A DNA stretch of 64,000 nt, from contig UQFS01000014.1 in the NCBI GenBank assembly GCA_900540375.1, positions 1 through 64,000 on the forward strand, in the 5' to 3' direction. The DNA is from an uncultured Prevotella sp. Lineage in GTDB: Bacteria > Bacteroidota > Bacteroidia > Bacteroidales > Bacteroidaceae. The notes under the pieces were generated by a model, which worked only from the letters and a program-made list of their open reading frames with translations, was not told the DNA's origin and made no database searches. The position numbers and the translations under genes are program-made. Shown in pieces: positions 26,492-34,142 of this stretch. Positions within the stretch are counted from its first letter, which is position 1. Every line of letters begins with the position of its first letter.

Positions 26492-26528
26492 CACTCCGCT
26501 ATGCGGAATAAAGAATATAACCGGATAT
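26492..26528 (+). repeat. Left copy of the 37-bp inverted repeat flanking the restriction island
   Basis: The 37 bases match the reverse complement of 30212-30248 at 34 positions. The outer part (CTCCGCTATGCGGA) is itself a small hairpin and the inner part reads ATAAAGAATATAACCG. Confidence 0.75.
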
Positions 26529-26706
26529 AGAGAATATAAAAATGACCGAATATCAAGAATGTAAATAGTTTATAAGAACGCTAATGGTTTAAAGTAAGTT
26601 ACAATAAATGTGTAAATAGGGATTGAAAAGGAAAAAACATCAGATAAAGTTGGAGAGTTCACGGAAAAATCCTATTTTGCAAAAAGCTAAACGAAAGGAA
26701 TAAGTT

Positions 26707-26955
26707 ATGAATGCAATATCAATGAGCAATTTATGGACTTATCTGCAAGGATTGTCTTTGACTGCTGACAATTGGCAATGGTTGGCGGAAAAGACATCCA
26801 TGATGTCTATGTCGGTCGACTCTGCTAATAAAGGAATTGCTGGTAAAAAGAAATACCGACTGTCTCCGAGAATGAAGAAGCTGATGGGCAGTGTAAAAAT
26901 CAATCCGCAAGATATGGAAGGTGATGATAGACTAAAATACATTTTAAGCAAGTAA
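26707..26955 (+). CDS. Antitoxin-like protein of a broken PIN toxin-antitoxin pair
   Basis: The 82-residue protein starts with MSNLWTYLQGLSLTADNWQW, a segment found at the start of many small Bacteroidales antitoxins. It ends with a short basic stretch (KKYRLSPRMKKLMGSVK) like that of antitoxins paired with PIN toxins. The stop overlaps the ATG of the toxin remnant by one base (TAATG), the usual coupling of such pairs. Since the toxin is truncated, the antitoxin may now be an orphan or may neutralise toxins encoded elsewhere. Confidence 0.6.
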   Translation: MNAISMSNLWTYLQGLSLTADNWQWLAEKTSMMSMSVDSANKGIAGKKKYRLSPRMKKLMGSVKINPQDMEGDDRLKYILSK

Positions 26956-27008
26956 TGAGAAAAATATTTCTTGATACCAATGTGATGCTCGACTCTGTAT
27001 TGGATTGA
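26955..27008 (+). pseudogene. Truncated PIN-domain toxin
   Basis: Only 17 codons remain (MRKIFLDTNVMLDSVLD, then TGA). The FLDTNVMLD segment is the first strand of a PIN ribonuclease and carries the first catalytic aspartate. A complete toxin would have about 130-140 residues. No continuation is seen in another frame, and the 3' end of vsr begins 57 bp later, so the rest was probably deleted when the restriction operon arrived or rearranged. Confidence 0.7.
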
Positions 27009-27064
27009 GTAATTTAGGCCAACAACATTTTAGATACTTAGGTACAGTAAAGCTCACGGCAGTT

Positions 27065-27562
27065 TTAATCATTGGGCGAGGGTTCAGCTGCAATTAGTGA
27101 TGTCTCTTCTATCGTTTTGTAATGCTTTGCATGGTTTTCGAGAAAAATGCGGTTGAGGGTGAAGGCAAGGCTCTTCAGTGTCTGTTCTTTTTTTTGTTTT
27201 TTGAGCTGACATTCCCAAACGGTGATGCAATGCCAGCCCATCTTTGCTAACTGCTGTTGCTCTTCTCTGTCACGCTCTTTGTTCCGGCTTATCTTCTTTT
27301 GCCAAAAATCAGTGTTGGTCTGAGGCAGTTTGAAGTCTTTGCATCCTTCGTGTCCATGCCAAAAGCAACCGTTGACAAAGATGCATGTGCGGTATTTCCT
27401 CAGCACCAAGTCGGGATGCCCGGGCAGTCTTGGGTCGTTGAGACGATAGCGGAAGCCACGCCGCCAAAGCCAGTGCCGCACAATCAGCTCGGGACGTGTG
27501 TCTTTGCTTCGTACGGCTGCCATATTCCGATGTCGCTCAGCGGGCGTGTGGTTGTCCATCAT
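27065..27562 (-). CDS. vsr: Very short patch repair endonuclease
   Basis: The 165-residue Vsr nicks DNA beside T:G mismatches that arise when 5-methylcytosine deaminates in Dcm-type sites. The family motifs are present: HRNMAAVRSKDTRPE, PGHPDLVLRKYRTCIFVNG with the catalytic Asp, CFWHGHEGC with the zinc and active-site His/Cys, and FWQKKISRNKERDRE. It is the last gene of the methylase-endonuclease-vsr operon, 7 bp after the endonuclease. The presence of Vsr supports a CCWGG-type cytosine methylase. Confidence 0.95.
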   Translation of the reverse strand: MMDNHTPAERHRNMAAVRSKDTRPELIVRHWLWRRGFRYRLNDPRLPGHPDLVLRKYRTCIFVNGCFWHGHEGCKDFKLPQTNTDFWQKKISRNKERDREEQQQLAKMGWHCITVWECQLKKQKKEQTLKSLAFTLNRIFLENHAKHYKTIEETSLIAAEPSPND

Positions 27563-27569
27563 CTAATTG

Positions 27570-28766
27570 CTATACTATCAGATGCTTCAGTCTGCTTTCG
27601 CTTTCTTTCTCTCTGACAAAACCGATGAACTGCCTGAGATCGATGATAGAGGATCTGTATTCTTGGGGATAGTTCTTGATATATGTGCCGGGCACGACAA
27701 GATGGACTTTTTCATCTGCCATTTCTTTCAGCTGGTTTTTTGAGATTGTTGGCTGTAGCGTGAACAGATGCTTTTCCGGAATACGGTTTGCCTCATTGAT
27801 GACTTGGCGCCAACGATCCTTGCAGGTGGTTTTAGCTGCAAGCGAAACAAGTAAGGCTTCGGGGAAATTGAAATTATGGTAGCATTGTCCATCCGGAAAT
27901 ATGAAATCAGGACGCTTCTTCTCCTCTGTTACCACCTGCTCTTCATAAATGATGTTGCTTGCTTCAAAAACAGAAGCAAGATGATGCTCAAGCGACTTCC
28001 CGGCTCTTGACTTGCGGCGATTCAGAACCTTATTGGCAAAATCAACGAACGACGAGACGTCTTTGAATGTATTCCCGATAATTGGCATGTAAAGTTTATG
28101 TTCCACCATTCTGAAAAGCGTATATTCGGTATTAACCCATTTCAGTAAGACTTCATCAGGCTTAGCAGCTATTTTATTATCATTCAGTTTGAAGGCTTGG
28201 TTATAGCAGTCACGAGCCGTTTGGGCCATAACCGTAGTCTCCGGAAATGATTTAATATGCTCGACGAAATAAGAAAGCATATTGTCTAGCTCAGAATCGG
28301 GTAGCTGCCCATCAACCTTTTGTATAATCTTGTTAGCGTCTTCCGGTGACAAATTGTAGTAACTGAGAAAGCCATCAATGTCTTCTTCTGTTGACAAAAC
28401 CCAAGCTTCGTAGTTCTCTATGTCTTGCTGAGCTAATACCAGCAAATCCCCTACATGTTCATCACGAAGCCATTCAAAACCTCTGCCAAAACGAGTGATG
28501 CGGCTTTCATTACGCGTACCAACACCATAGTAAACAATACGGCTGTTCGTTATATAGCCATCCTGCCATTTTATTTTGATAAAAATATCGGCGTTGCACC
28601 CTATCTTGGCTTTATCACCCAAAATAATACCTTGCGCATCTTTCGGCAGATAGAAGCCTGATTGATGGGATCCGGTCTTGCCCGCATCGTTTGGGGTTAT
28701 GTAATGGCAAAAGGCACAATGAGAATTCTGAACACTCTCAATGGCTTGGATTAGCAATTCGGTCAT
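27570..28766 (-). CDS. EcoRII-family type II restriction endonuclease
   Basis: The 398-residue protein resembles EcoRII along its length. The N-terminal effector-DNA-binding domain keeps PNDAGKTGSHQSGFYLP and GTRNESRITRFGRGF. The C-terminal catalytic domain has NRRKSRAGKSLEHHL, then RPDFIFPDG and AAKTTCKDRWRQV, which supply the metal-binding acid and catalytic lysine, and finally HLVVPGTYIKNYP. EcoRII cleaves at CCWGG and needs more than one site; the same specificity is expected here but not shown. The gene lies 3 bp after its methylase. All catalytic motifs look intact. Confidence 0.93.
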   Translation of the reverse strand: MTELLIQAIESVQNSHCAFCHYITPNDAGKTGSHQSGFYLPKDAQGIILGDKAKIGCNADIFIKIKWQDGYITNSRIVYYGVGTRNESRITRFGRGFEWLRDEHVGDLLVLAQQDIENYEAWVLSTEEDIDGFLSYYNLSPEDANKIIQKVDGQLPDSELDNMLSYFVEHIKSFPETTVMAQTARDCYNQAFKLNDNKIAAKPDEVLLKWVNTEYTLFRMVEHKLYMPIIGNTFKDVSSFVDFANKVLNRRKSRAGKSLEHHLASVFEASNIIYEEQVVTEEKKRPDFIFPDGQCYHNFNFPEALLVSLAAKTTCKDRWRQVINEANRIPEKHLFTLQPTISKNQLKEMADEKVHLVVPGTYIKNYPQEYRSSIIDLRQFIGFVREKESESRLKHLIV

Positions 28767-28769
28767 AGG

Positions 28770-30035
28770 TTATTTTATTTTTAATGTCTTGATAATCTGT
28801 TCTGCTACTGCTGTAATTAGAGGCACGACGACTGAGTTTCCGCATTGCCGGTAGGCTTGAACGTCGCTGACAGCATTAATGATATAATTGTCGGGATAGC
28901 CCATGAGCCGGGCACATTCACGTGGTGTCAGCTTTCTTGGATTCATACCCTCCTGCGGAATCAATATTTCGGAGCCATCCTTATAATATCTTGCGCTCAA
29001 AGTACGAGTGATCCTATCAAGATCAACCATGCCAAAACCAAAGCCGTTGCCTTTTGCTTTCTGTCTTATGGCATAGTTTTGAAGGTAATTCCAAAGCTTG
29101 TCAGAAAGCGTGTATTTGGGATCGACATCTTCTTGAAGAATATCTCTTACTGTCGTTGTAGCTTCTTTTTGTTCCGGGAAAGAGAATTCCTCCTTGCCTC
29201 CATATCTTTTGCGGTCAAAGCCCACGATCATGATACGCTCTCTATGCTGAGGAACATACATTTTACCATCCATCACGAGATAATGGACAGAATAGTCAAG
29301 CTCCTCAAGCACCTCACGAATCACTTTGAATGTGTTGCCCTTGTCATGGGATACAAGATTCTTTACGTTCTCAAGAAAGAAGGCTTTGGGGCGATAACGC
29401 TTTAGAATTTCTGCAACATCGAAAAAGAGTGTCCCTTGCGTCTTGTCCTCAAATCCAGTGGGGCGCCCTAAACTATTTTTCTTTGCTACGCCAGCAATGG
29501 AAAATGGCTGGCATGGGAAACCTGCGCAAAGTATATCAAAGCCCTTCGGGATGAAACTTTTGGTGTTTTTTTTTGTTATGTCGCCAAAAGGCATTTCACC
29601 GAAATTTGCTAAGTATGTCTTTTGTGAGAATTTATTCCATTCTGATGAAAACACGCATTTGCCCCCATTTGCCTGCATCGCTAATCTGAATCCGCCAATT
29701 CCCGCAAACAAGTCTATGAATGTGAACTTTGGATGCTCGGGAGTTGGGAAGGGTACTTTGAAGAAGTTGGCAAAAAGGTCGGACTGCATGGGTTCGGCAA
29801 CAGCATCAACTATGTCCTTGTGATCATATTCGATTGTATTGTCCTTGCTTTTCTTAGCTTCCAGCCAATCTTCAGCTAACTGGACAATCTCATCACGGGT
29901 GTTGTAGTCTGCATTTTCAGAGTTGTGGGCATAGTGAGTCAATACGGCCAGGCAGTTGTCCAAGCTTGTCTGTCCGTAAACTATGAGTCCGTCTTCTGTG
30001 ATTTCTTCCGGATATTTTGTGATTTCATTTTTCAT
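28770..30035 (-). CDS. dcm: DNA (cytosine-5) methyltransferase, Dcm/M.EcoRII type
   Basis: The 421-residue enzyme methylates cytosine and should protect the host from the adjacent EcoRII-like nuclease. After a helical N-terminal extension of about 105 residues come the ordered C5-methylase motifs: FIDLFAGIGGFRLAM (I), GFPCQPFSIAG with the catalytic cysteine (IV), ENVKNL (VI), QHRERIMIVGF (VIII), RECARLMGYPDN (IX) and QCGNSVVVPLI (X). The target-recognition region lies between VIII and IX. Being first in the operon lets methylation precede restriction. CCWGG specificity is inferred from the neighbours. Confidence 0.93.
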   Translation of the reverse strand: MKNEITKYPEEITEDGLIVYGQTSLDNCLAVLTHYAHNSENADYNTRDEIVQLAEDWLEAKKSKDNTIEYDHKDIVDAVAEPMQSDLFANFFKVPFPTPEHPKFTFIDLFAGIGGFRLAMQANGGKCVFSSEWNKFSQKTYLANFGEMPFGDITKKNTKSFIPKGFDILCAGFPCQPFSIAGVAKKNSLGRPTGFEDKTQGTLFFDVAEILKRYRPKAFFLENVKNLVSHDKGNTFKVIREVLEELDYSVHYLVMDGKMYVPQHRERIMIVGFDRKRYGGKEEFSFPEQKEATTTVRDILQEDVDPKYTLSDKLWNYLQNYAIRQKAKGNGFGFGMVDLDRITRTLSARYYKDGSEILIPQEGMNPRKLTPRECARLMGYPDNYIINAVSDVQAYRQCGNSVVVPLITAVAEQIIKTLKIK

Positions 30036-30055
30036 TGGATAATTCTTTCAGCATG

Positions 30056-30086
30056 CAAATATACAAACTTTTTCCGACTTATCCAA
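30056..30086 (-). promoter_or_regulatory. Promoter of the restriction-modification operon
   Basis: On the minus strand TTG (30084-30086) and TATATTTG (30056-30063) are 20 bases apart, a full match to the Bacteroidetes consensus. The predicted leader is only about 15 bases. Confidence 0.65.
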
Positions 30087-30344
30087 CTCCTTGTATCTGT
30101 TTGTTGTTTTACTGCTCTTTGCTATTATAGTCAACACGCTTGTTTTTCTTTTAACGTGTCATCCTTAATGGCATCAAAAAGATTAACGAATATCGAGAAT
30201 ATATTTTCTTAATATTCGGTTATATTCTTTATTCCGCAGAGCGGAGCGTTAGTTTGCACAACTATCTTTAGTATTCTTGTGTCGGCCTCACACTCTTGTT
30301 ACTTCCAAAAACTTTGAAGTCGGTCTCTTTTTTTCTTTATAGTT
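30087..30344. other. Gene-free right edge of the restriction island
   Basis: AT-rich sequence containing the right inverted repeat at 30212-30248. Nothing else is recognised. Confidence 0.5.
30212..30248 (-). repeat. Right copy of the 37-bp inverted repeat flanking the restriction island
   Basis: Its reverse complement matches 26492-26528 at 34 of 37 positions, with the GC-rich CTCCGC end pointing outward in both copies. It lies about 150 bp upstream of the methylase promoter. Confidence 0.75.
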
Positions 30345-31124
30345 CTATAGCTTTCTTCTGCCAAAGAAGTATTGTCCTTTATGCTTGGTTCTGTTACCAA
30401 ACTCAATGGCGTGGTGCGGGCAATGATGATAGCAGGCAAAGCAAGTCATGCATTGACCATTGTGAATCCAGCGAGGCTCTTTGCCAAGTCCGCCGTCGAT
30501 GTCGTGGACGGGACAGACCGAGGCACAGATGCCGCATTTCACACAACGGTCTGAAACGATACGGAAAGGCTTGTCGGTGATCAGCCAGTGGCAGAAGGCG
30601 GCACCGAGGACGCGGCTGTTGATGCGTGGCCAACGGCCGATGGTCAGACGCTCTACGTGCTTTTGATGTTGTTCGATCAGTTGGGCAAACTCTTTCAGGT
30701 CTTCCGCAGCCTTGTCCTGCTTGGCTTTCTCACGTTCTTTCTTGTCCACATCCATGAAGGGCAGGCCGACATACGACTCCGGCATCAGCAACGAGAAGGC
30801 TGCATCGAGCGTGATGCCTTTCTCTGACAACTTGTGACGGAAGATGTCCATAGCTTCACCTACCGTGTCACCGGCAGTGCAGAGCGCATAGACATAGTGC
30901 CCGGTGGCATCGATCACGAGTTGCTTGACAAAGTCAACGACGATGCGCGGAGGACGCCAGCCATGGATCGGGAAGCAAAATCCAATATCTCCGCCCGGTT
31001 CTAACTGAGCGATGAAAGGCTCGGCGCTGTTCTTGGCGATGTTGATGAGCCGGTCGCTGGTGTAGAAGCCCAACTGTTTGGCGGCCCAGGCGGTATTACC
31101 CGTTGCGGAGAAGAAAAAGATCAT
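30345..31124 (-). CDS. EFR1-family flavodoxin-ferredoxin fusion protein
   Basis: The 259-residue protein combines an N-terminal flavodoxin-like domain (MIFFFSATGNTAWAAKQL, the phosphate-loop region) with a C-terminal pair of [4Fe-4S] sites (CVKCGICASVCPVHDI and CMTCFACYHHCPHHAI). It is a soluble low-potential electron carrier or oxidoreductase in anaerobic metabolism; its partners are not known. A small membrane protein gene lies 16 bp upstream on the same strand. Confidence 0.88.
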   Translation of the reverse strand: MIFFFSATGNTAWAAKQLGFYTSDRLINIAKNSAEPFIAQLEPGGDIGFCFPIHGWRPPRIVVDFVKQLVIDATGHYVYALCTAGDTVGEAMDIFRHKLSEKGITLDAAFSLLMPESYVGLPFMDVDKKEREKAKQDKAAEDLKEFAQLIEQHQKHVERLTIGRWPRINSRVLGAAFCHWLITDKPFRIVSDRCVKCGICASVCPVHDIDGGLGKEPRWIHNGQCMTCFACYHHCPHHAIEFGNRTKHKGQYFFGRRKL

Positions 31125-31140
31125 GAGCGTTGCAACTTAG

Positions 31141-31296
31141 TTACCCTTGTATGAGGAAATAAGCAGTCACCACTACTCCAAGGGCGACAGCAGCAATGAT
31201 GAGCTTGAGGAGGCAACTCGCAATCTTGCGTATGATGAAGATGCTGACGACAAAGGCCAGAATCAGAATGACGTAGAAGGTGAAGTGGGTGTCCAT
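31141..31296 (-). CDS. 51-residue membrane protein
   Basis: The frame begins MDTHFTFYVILILAFVVSIF and consists almost entirely of two hydrophobic segments split by a short basic turn (IRKIASCLLK). It ends at a TAA 16 bp before the start of the EFR1 gene. The spacing and hydrophobic pattern support a real small protein in one operon with RluA and EFR1. Function is unknown. Confidence 0.6.
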   Translation of the reverse strand: MDTHFTFYVILILAFVVSIFIIRKIASCLLKLIIAAVALGVVVTAYFLIQG

Positions 31297-31335
31297 GGAT
31301 AGAGCTGTTGTATGTAAATGTTTCTAATGATGCCT

Positions 31336-32217
31336 TTATGGATGATTACTGGTTCCGAAGAGCCGGCGGAAGATCACGGGGATAGGCGTGCTGAACTCCA
31401 TCGGCTTGTGGGTAACCGGGTGATAGAAGCAAAGCACGTAGGCATGGAGACAGAGACGTCCGATCGGATCATCGCCATTGCCGTATTTGATGTCGCCGCA
31501 GACAGGATGCCCCATGTCGGCGGAGTGCACACGTATCTGGTTCTTGCGTCCTGTCTCCAGTTTGAACTCCACGAGCGAATGGTCTCTGCTGCGGTCGAGC
31601 GTATAGAAGTGGGTGATAGCCAACTTGCCATCACCCTCCCGTTGACTGCTGTAGGTAACATAAGCCCGGTTCTCTTTGAGCCAACTGGTGATGGTGCCCT
31701 GGTCTTGCTTCATCACGCCGGAGAGCACTGCCACGTAGCGGCGGTCATAAACCGTGTGGTGCCAGTTCTCTTCCAGTTTCAGTTCTGTTTTCTTATCCTT
31801 GGCATAGATCATCAGTCCGCTGGTGTCTCGGTCGAGGCGGTGCACCACGTGGGCGGTGCAATGCTGTCGGGTCTGCTCGAAGTATTCGTCCAGCACCGAT
31901 TTGACATTCAGCGTGCTGTGACCAGCGGCCATGGAGAGAATACCCACGTTTTTCTCGACCACGACGAGATAAGGATCCTCATAGACGATCTTCACGTAAT
32001 GGTTTTTAAGAGTGGGGTTGCGTTTGGTCTTGCTGACCGCAATCTTCATCCCTGCCTTGAGCGGATAGTCATATCGTGTGATGGTTTTGCCATTGACCTG
32101 TATGCCTCGCCCTTGCAGTGTGGCTTTAATTCTGGAATGGCTGCCATCGAGATGGGTGAGCAGCCAGTCCAGTAGTTGGGCATCAGCCTCAACCGTGTAG
32201 TGATCGAACTGTTTCAT
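31336..32217 (-). CDS. RluA-family RNA pseudouridine synthase
   Basis: The 293-residue enzyme isomerises uridine to pseudouridine in rRNA or tRNA. An N-terminal S4 RNA-binding domain (WLLTHLDGSHSRIKATLQGRG) precedes the catalytic domain with the signature HRLDRDTSGLMIYAKD, which holds the active-site aspartate, and GRKNQIRVHSADMGHPVCGD. It belongs to the RluC/RluD-like branch. Which RNA position it modifies cannot be told from sequence alone. Confidence 0.9.
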   Translation of the reverse strand: MKQFDHYTVEADAQLLDWLLTHLDGSHSRIKATLQGRGIQVNGKTITRYDYPLKAGMKIAVSKTKRNPTLKNHYVKIVYEDPYLVVVEKNVGILSMAAGHSTLNVKSVLDEYFEQTRQHCTAHVVHRLDRDTSGLMIYAKDKKTELKLEENWHHTVYDRRYVAVLSGVMKQDQGTITSWLKENRAYVTYSSQREGDGKLAITHFYTLDRSRDHSLVEFKLETGRKNQIRVHSADMGHPVCGDIKYGNGDDPIGRLCLHAYVLCFYHPVTHKPMEFSTPIPVIFRRLFGTSNHP

Positions 32218-32239
32218 GCCTGAATCGTTGTGTCGGGGG

Positions 32240-33439
32240 TTATTCTTTTCTCTTCCAGATGGAGACGATCTTATGTCTGATGGCGATGATGTTGCAGATG
32301 CTCACTAAGGCAAAGAGACAGAGTCCGAGGATGATAGCCGGCAGCATCGTGCTGCTGTCGATGTCGGGGAAGAGTATCTCGATGACGCCCATGTAGTAGT
32401 CCCGAACGAAGTAGAGCGTAGTCCAGGCGATGAGCAGCACACCGATGTTGAGGCCGATAGTGAGCAGCTGGTAGGGTCGTGCGACATTGTTGGGGCTATA
32501 GCCGATAAGCAGCAGGTTTTCAAGTTTCGACGAGTTCTTCTGTACGAGCAGATAGATACTCAGCATGAGAATGTAGAAACTCAGGATGGAGATGACCAAA
32601 CCGACAACCATGACCATGGTGACTATCATTCTCAGGAAGTATGTAGTCTTTTCGGCTTGCAGCTTGTCGTCCTCCACCTCGTAGCCTTTCTGGTCGATAT
32701 ATTTTGTCACCTTCTCGTTGGCAGGATTATCGACCTGCATGATCAGTCGGGTAGGATCGGAGTGGCTGCCCGGCGCGAAGTAGTTGTTGCTCCAGTCCAT
32801 GAAGGCCTGTGGCACGAGAATCGTGTTGAGTCGTGATGAGAAGCCGATGACCTTACCTTTGAAGCGGTCGGCGTGTCCGTTGCCGTGGATGAAGATGTCG
32901 AAGTTGATCATCCCCACGAGACCGTCGCTGATCTTAGGCAGGGAACGGCTTTGGGCAAAGCCGAAATTATACATGGTGATATAGGCGCGCGGCAGGATGA
33001 TGGGTACGACATGATCGCCCGGCGTGTATATCCAACTGCCCTTGGGCGCGTCAACGAAATGATCGGGGATACTCTCAAAGAAGAGTTCGGAGTTGAGCAC
33101 ATTGACGCCATTGACGCCCATGCTGGCTTCCACCTTATACTCTGTGGAGGTGAAGGTGCCCACGCTGGAGGCAAACGGTTGATTCTCTACTTCGTTGACC
33201 TCAGTGGGCGAGAAAGTGTTGGTGCGGCCGGAGATAGTGTTGCCCATACCAATCTTCTTGCTGACGATGATGTAGTCGGACTTCATGAAAGAGTCCTCAG
33301 AGGTGAAGACGGGCATCACGTCGCGATAGAACTGATAGCCCAGCAACACGATGAGCATGCCAAAGAGGTTGGCAAAGAAAAATCCCACAAACTGGGGTAT
33401 GCTGATATGCTGACGAAGCAGCTTCCAAACTAAGTTCAT
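32240..33439 (-). CDS. FtsX-like ABC transporter permease
   Basis: The 399-residue inner-membrane protein has one N-terminal membrane segment (about residues 17-37), a periplasmic domain of about 220 residues, and three C-terminal segments (about 270-298, 327-346 and 362-385), the layout of FtsX/MacB-type permeases. It overlaps the ATPase gene by 4 bp. The substrate is unknown; such systems often export lipoproteins or peptides or act as mechanotransmitters. Confidence 0.8.
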   Translation of the reverse strand: MNLVWKLLRQHISIPQFVGFFFANLFGMLIVLLGYQFYRDVMPVFTSEDSFMKSDYIIVSKKIGMGNTISGRTNTFSPTEVNEVENQPFASSVGTFTSTEYKVEASMGVNGVNVLNSELFFESIPDHFVDAPKGSWIYTPGDHVVPIILPRAYITMYNFGFAQSRSLPKISDGLVGMINFDIFIHGNGHADRFKGKVIGFSSRLNTILVPQAFMDWSNNYFAPGSHSDPTRLIMQVDNPANEKVTKYIDQKGYEVEDDKLQAEKTTYFLRMIVTMVMVVGLVISILSFYILMLSIYLLVQKNSSKLENLLLIGYSPNNVARPYQLLTIGLNIGVLLIAWTTLYFVRDYYMGVIEILFPDIDSSTMLPAIILGLCLFALVSICNIIAIRHKIVSIWKRKE

Positions 33440-34080
33440 AGCAATAATGTCTTTTCGTAGTTTAAGTCCATGTGTTTACCGATGCTGGTCACGATGACTC
33501 CGGCTCCCTGTGCCTTGGCCTCGGTCATCATGATGTCGGCCATGATGCGTGAGTTGTTGTCGTCGAGGTGGGAGATCGGCTCATCGGCGAGCAGGAAGTC
33601 AAATGGCTGAACGAGGGCGCGGATCATTGCCACGCGCTGCTGCTGTCCAAAGGACATGCGCCCAATCTTGGCGTCGAGTTTGTCACTGATGCCGAGCATC
33701 TCGAACCATTGGCGAATGGTCGTGTCACCTTTGAAGTTGGTCAGCTTGTTTTTGATCTGAACGTTTTCCCACGCGGTGAGTTCCGGGAACAGTCTCAGCT
33801 CCTGAAACAGATGACTGATATGCTGCTGGCGCATCTCCACCCAGTCCTTGACCTTGAAAGTCTTGGCGTCGAGGTCGTCGAACATCACGGTACCACTATA
33901 GTCGTGGCGATAGCCAACTATGTAGCTGCAAAAAGTACTCTTTCCTTTTCCTGAGTCAGCCTCTACAAGATAGAGGTGTCCTTTCTCGAATTTCACATCT
34001 TGCTTCCAGATCTCTGACTTCAGATCCTTGTTTTGCTGGAACACTTGAGGCAGCACGGAAGACAAATTAATGGTTTGCAT
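33436..34080 (-). CDS. ABC transporter ATP-binding protein
   Basis: The 214-residue ATPase has a Walker A (VEADSGKGKSTFCSYIVG), a Q-loop region (HISHLFQELRLFP), a signature MSFGQQQRVAMIRAL and Walker B/switch FDFLLADEPISHLDD. It is similar to LolD-like ATPases that pair with FtsX-type permeases, and its gene overlaps that of the permease. The two form one transporter. Walker A reads GKGKST instead of the common GSGKST. Confidence 0.9.
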   Translation of the reverse strand: MQTINLSSVLPQVFQQNKDLKSEIWKQDVKFEKGHLYLVEADSGKGKSTFCSYIVGYRHDYSGTVMFDDLDAKTFKVKDWVEMRQQHISHLFQELRLFPELTAWENVQIKNKLTNFKGDTTIRQWFEMLGISDKLDAKIGRMSFGQQQRVAMIRALVQPFDFLLADEPISHLDDNNSRIMADIMMTEAKAQGAGVIVTSIGKHMDLNYEKTLLL

Positions 34081-34142
34081 ATCTCTGATTGAATATAAAG
34101 TCCCGCTCCTCTCTTGAGGAGGAGAGAAAGGTGGGTTGTATC

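Larger units (their letters stand above)
25906..26706. other. 800-bp gene-free region packed with repeats
   Basis: No supported gene is present. The stretch holds paired hairpins (25996-26040), a 48-bp palindrome (26121-26168), a 22-bp tandem repeat (26179-26288) and the left inverted repeat of the restriction island (26492-26528), each listed separately. The rest (26289-26491 and 26529-26706) is AT-rich and shows nothing else. Confidence 0.6.

Noticed and set aside
30345..31124. EFR1 gene as part of the restriction island
   Set aside because: It lies outside the right inverted repeat and belongs to a housekeeping operon with RluA and a small membrane protein.
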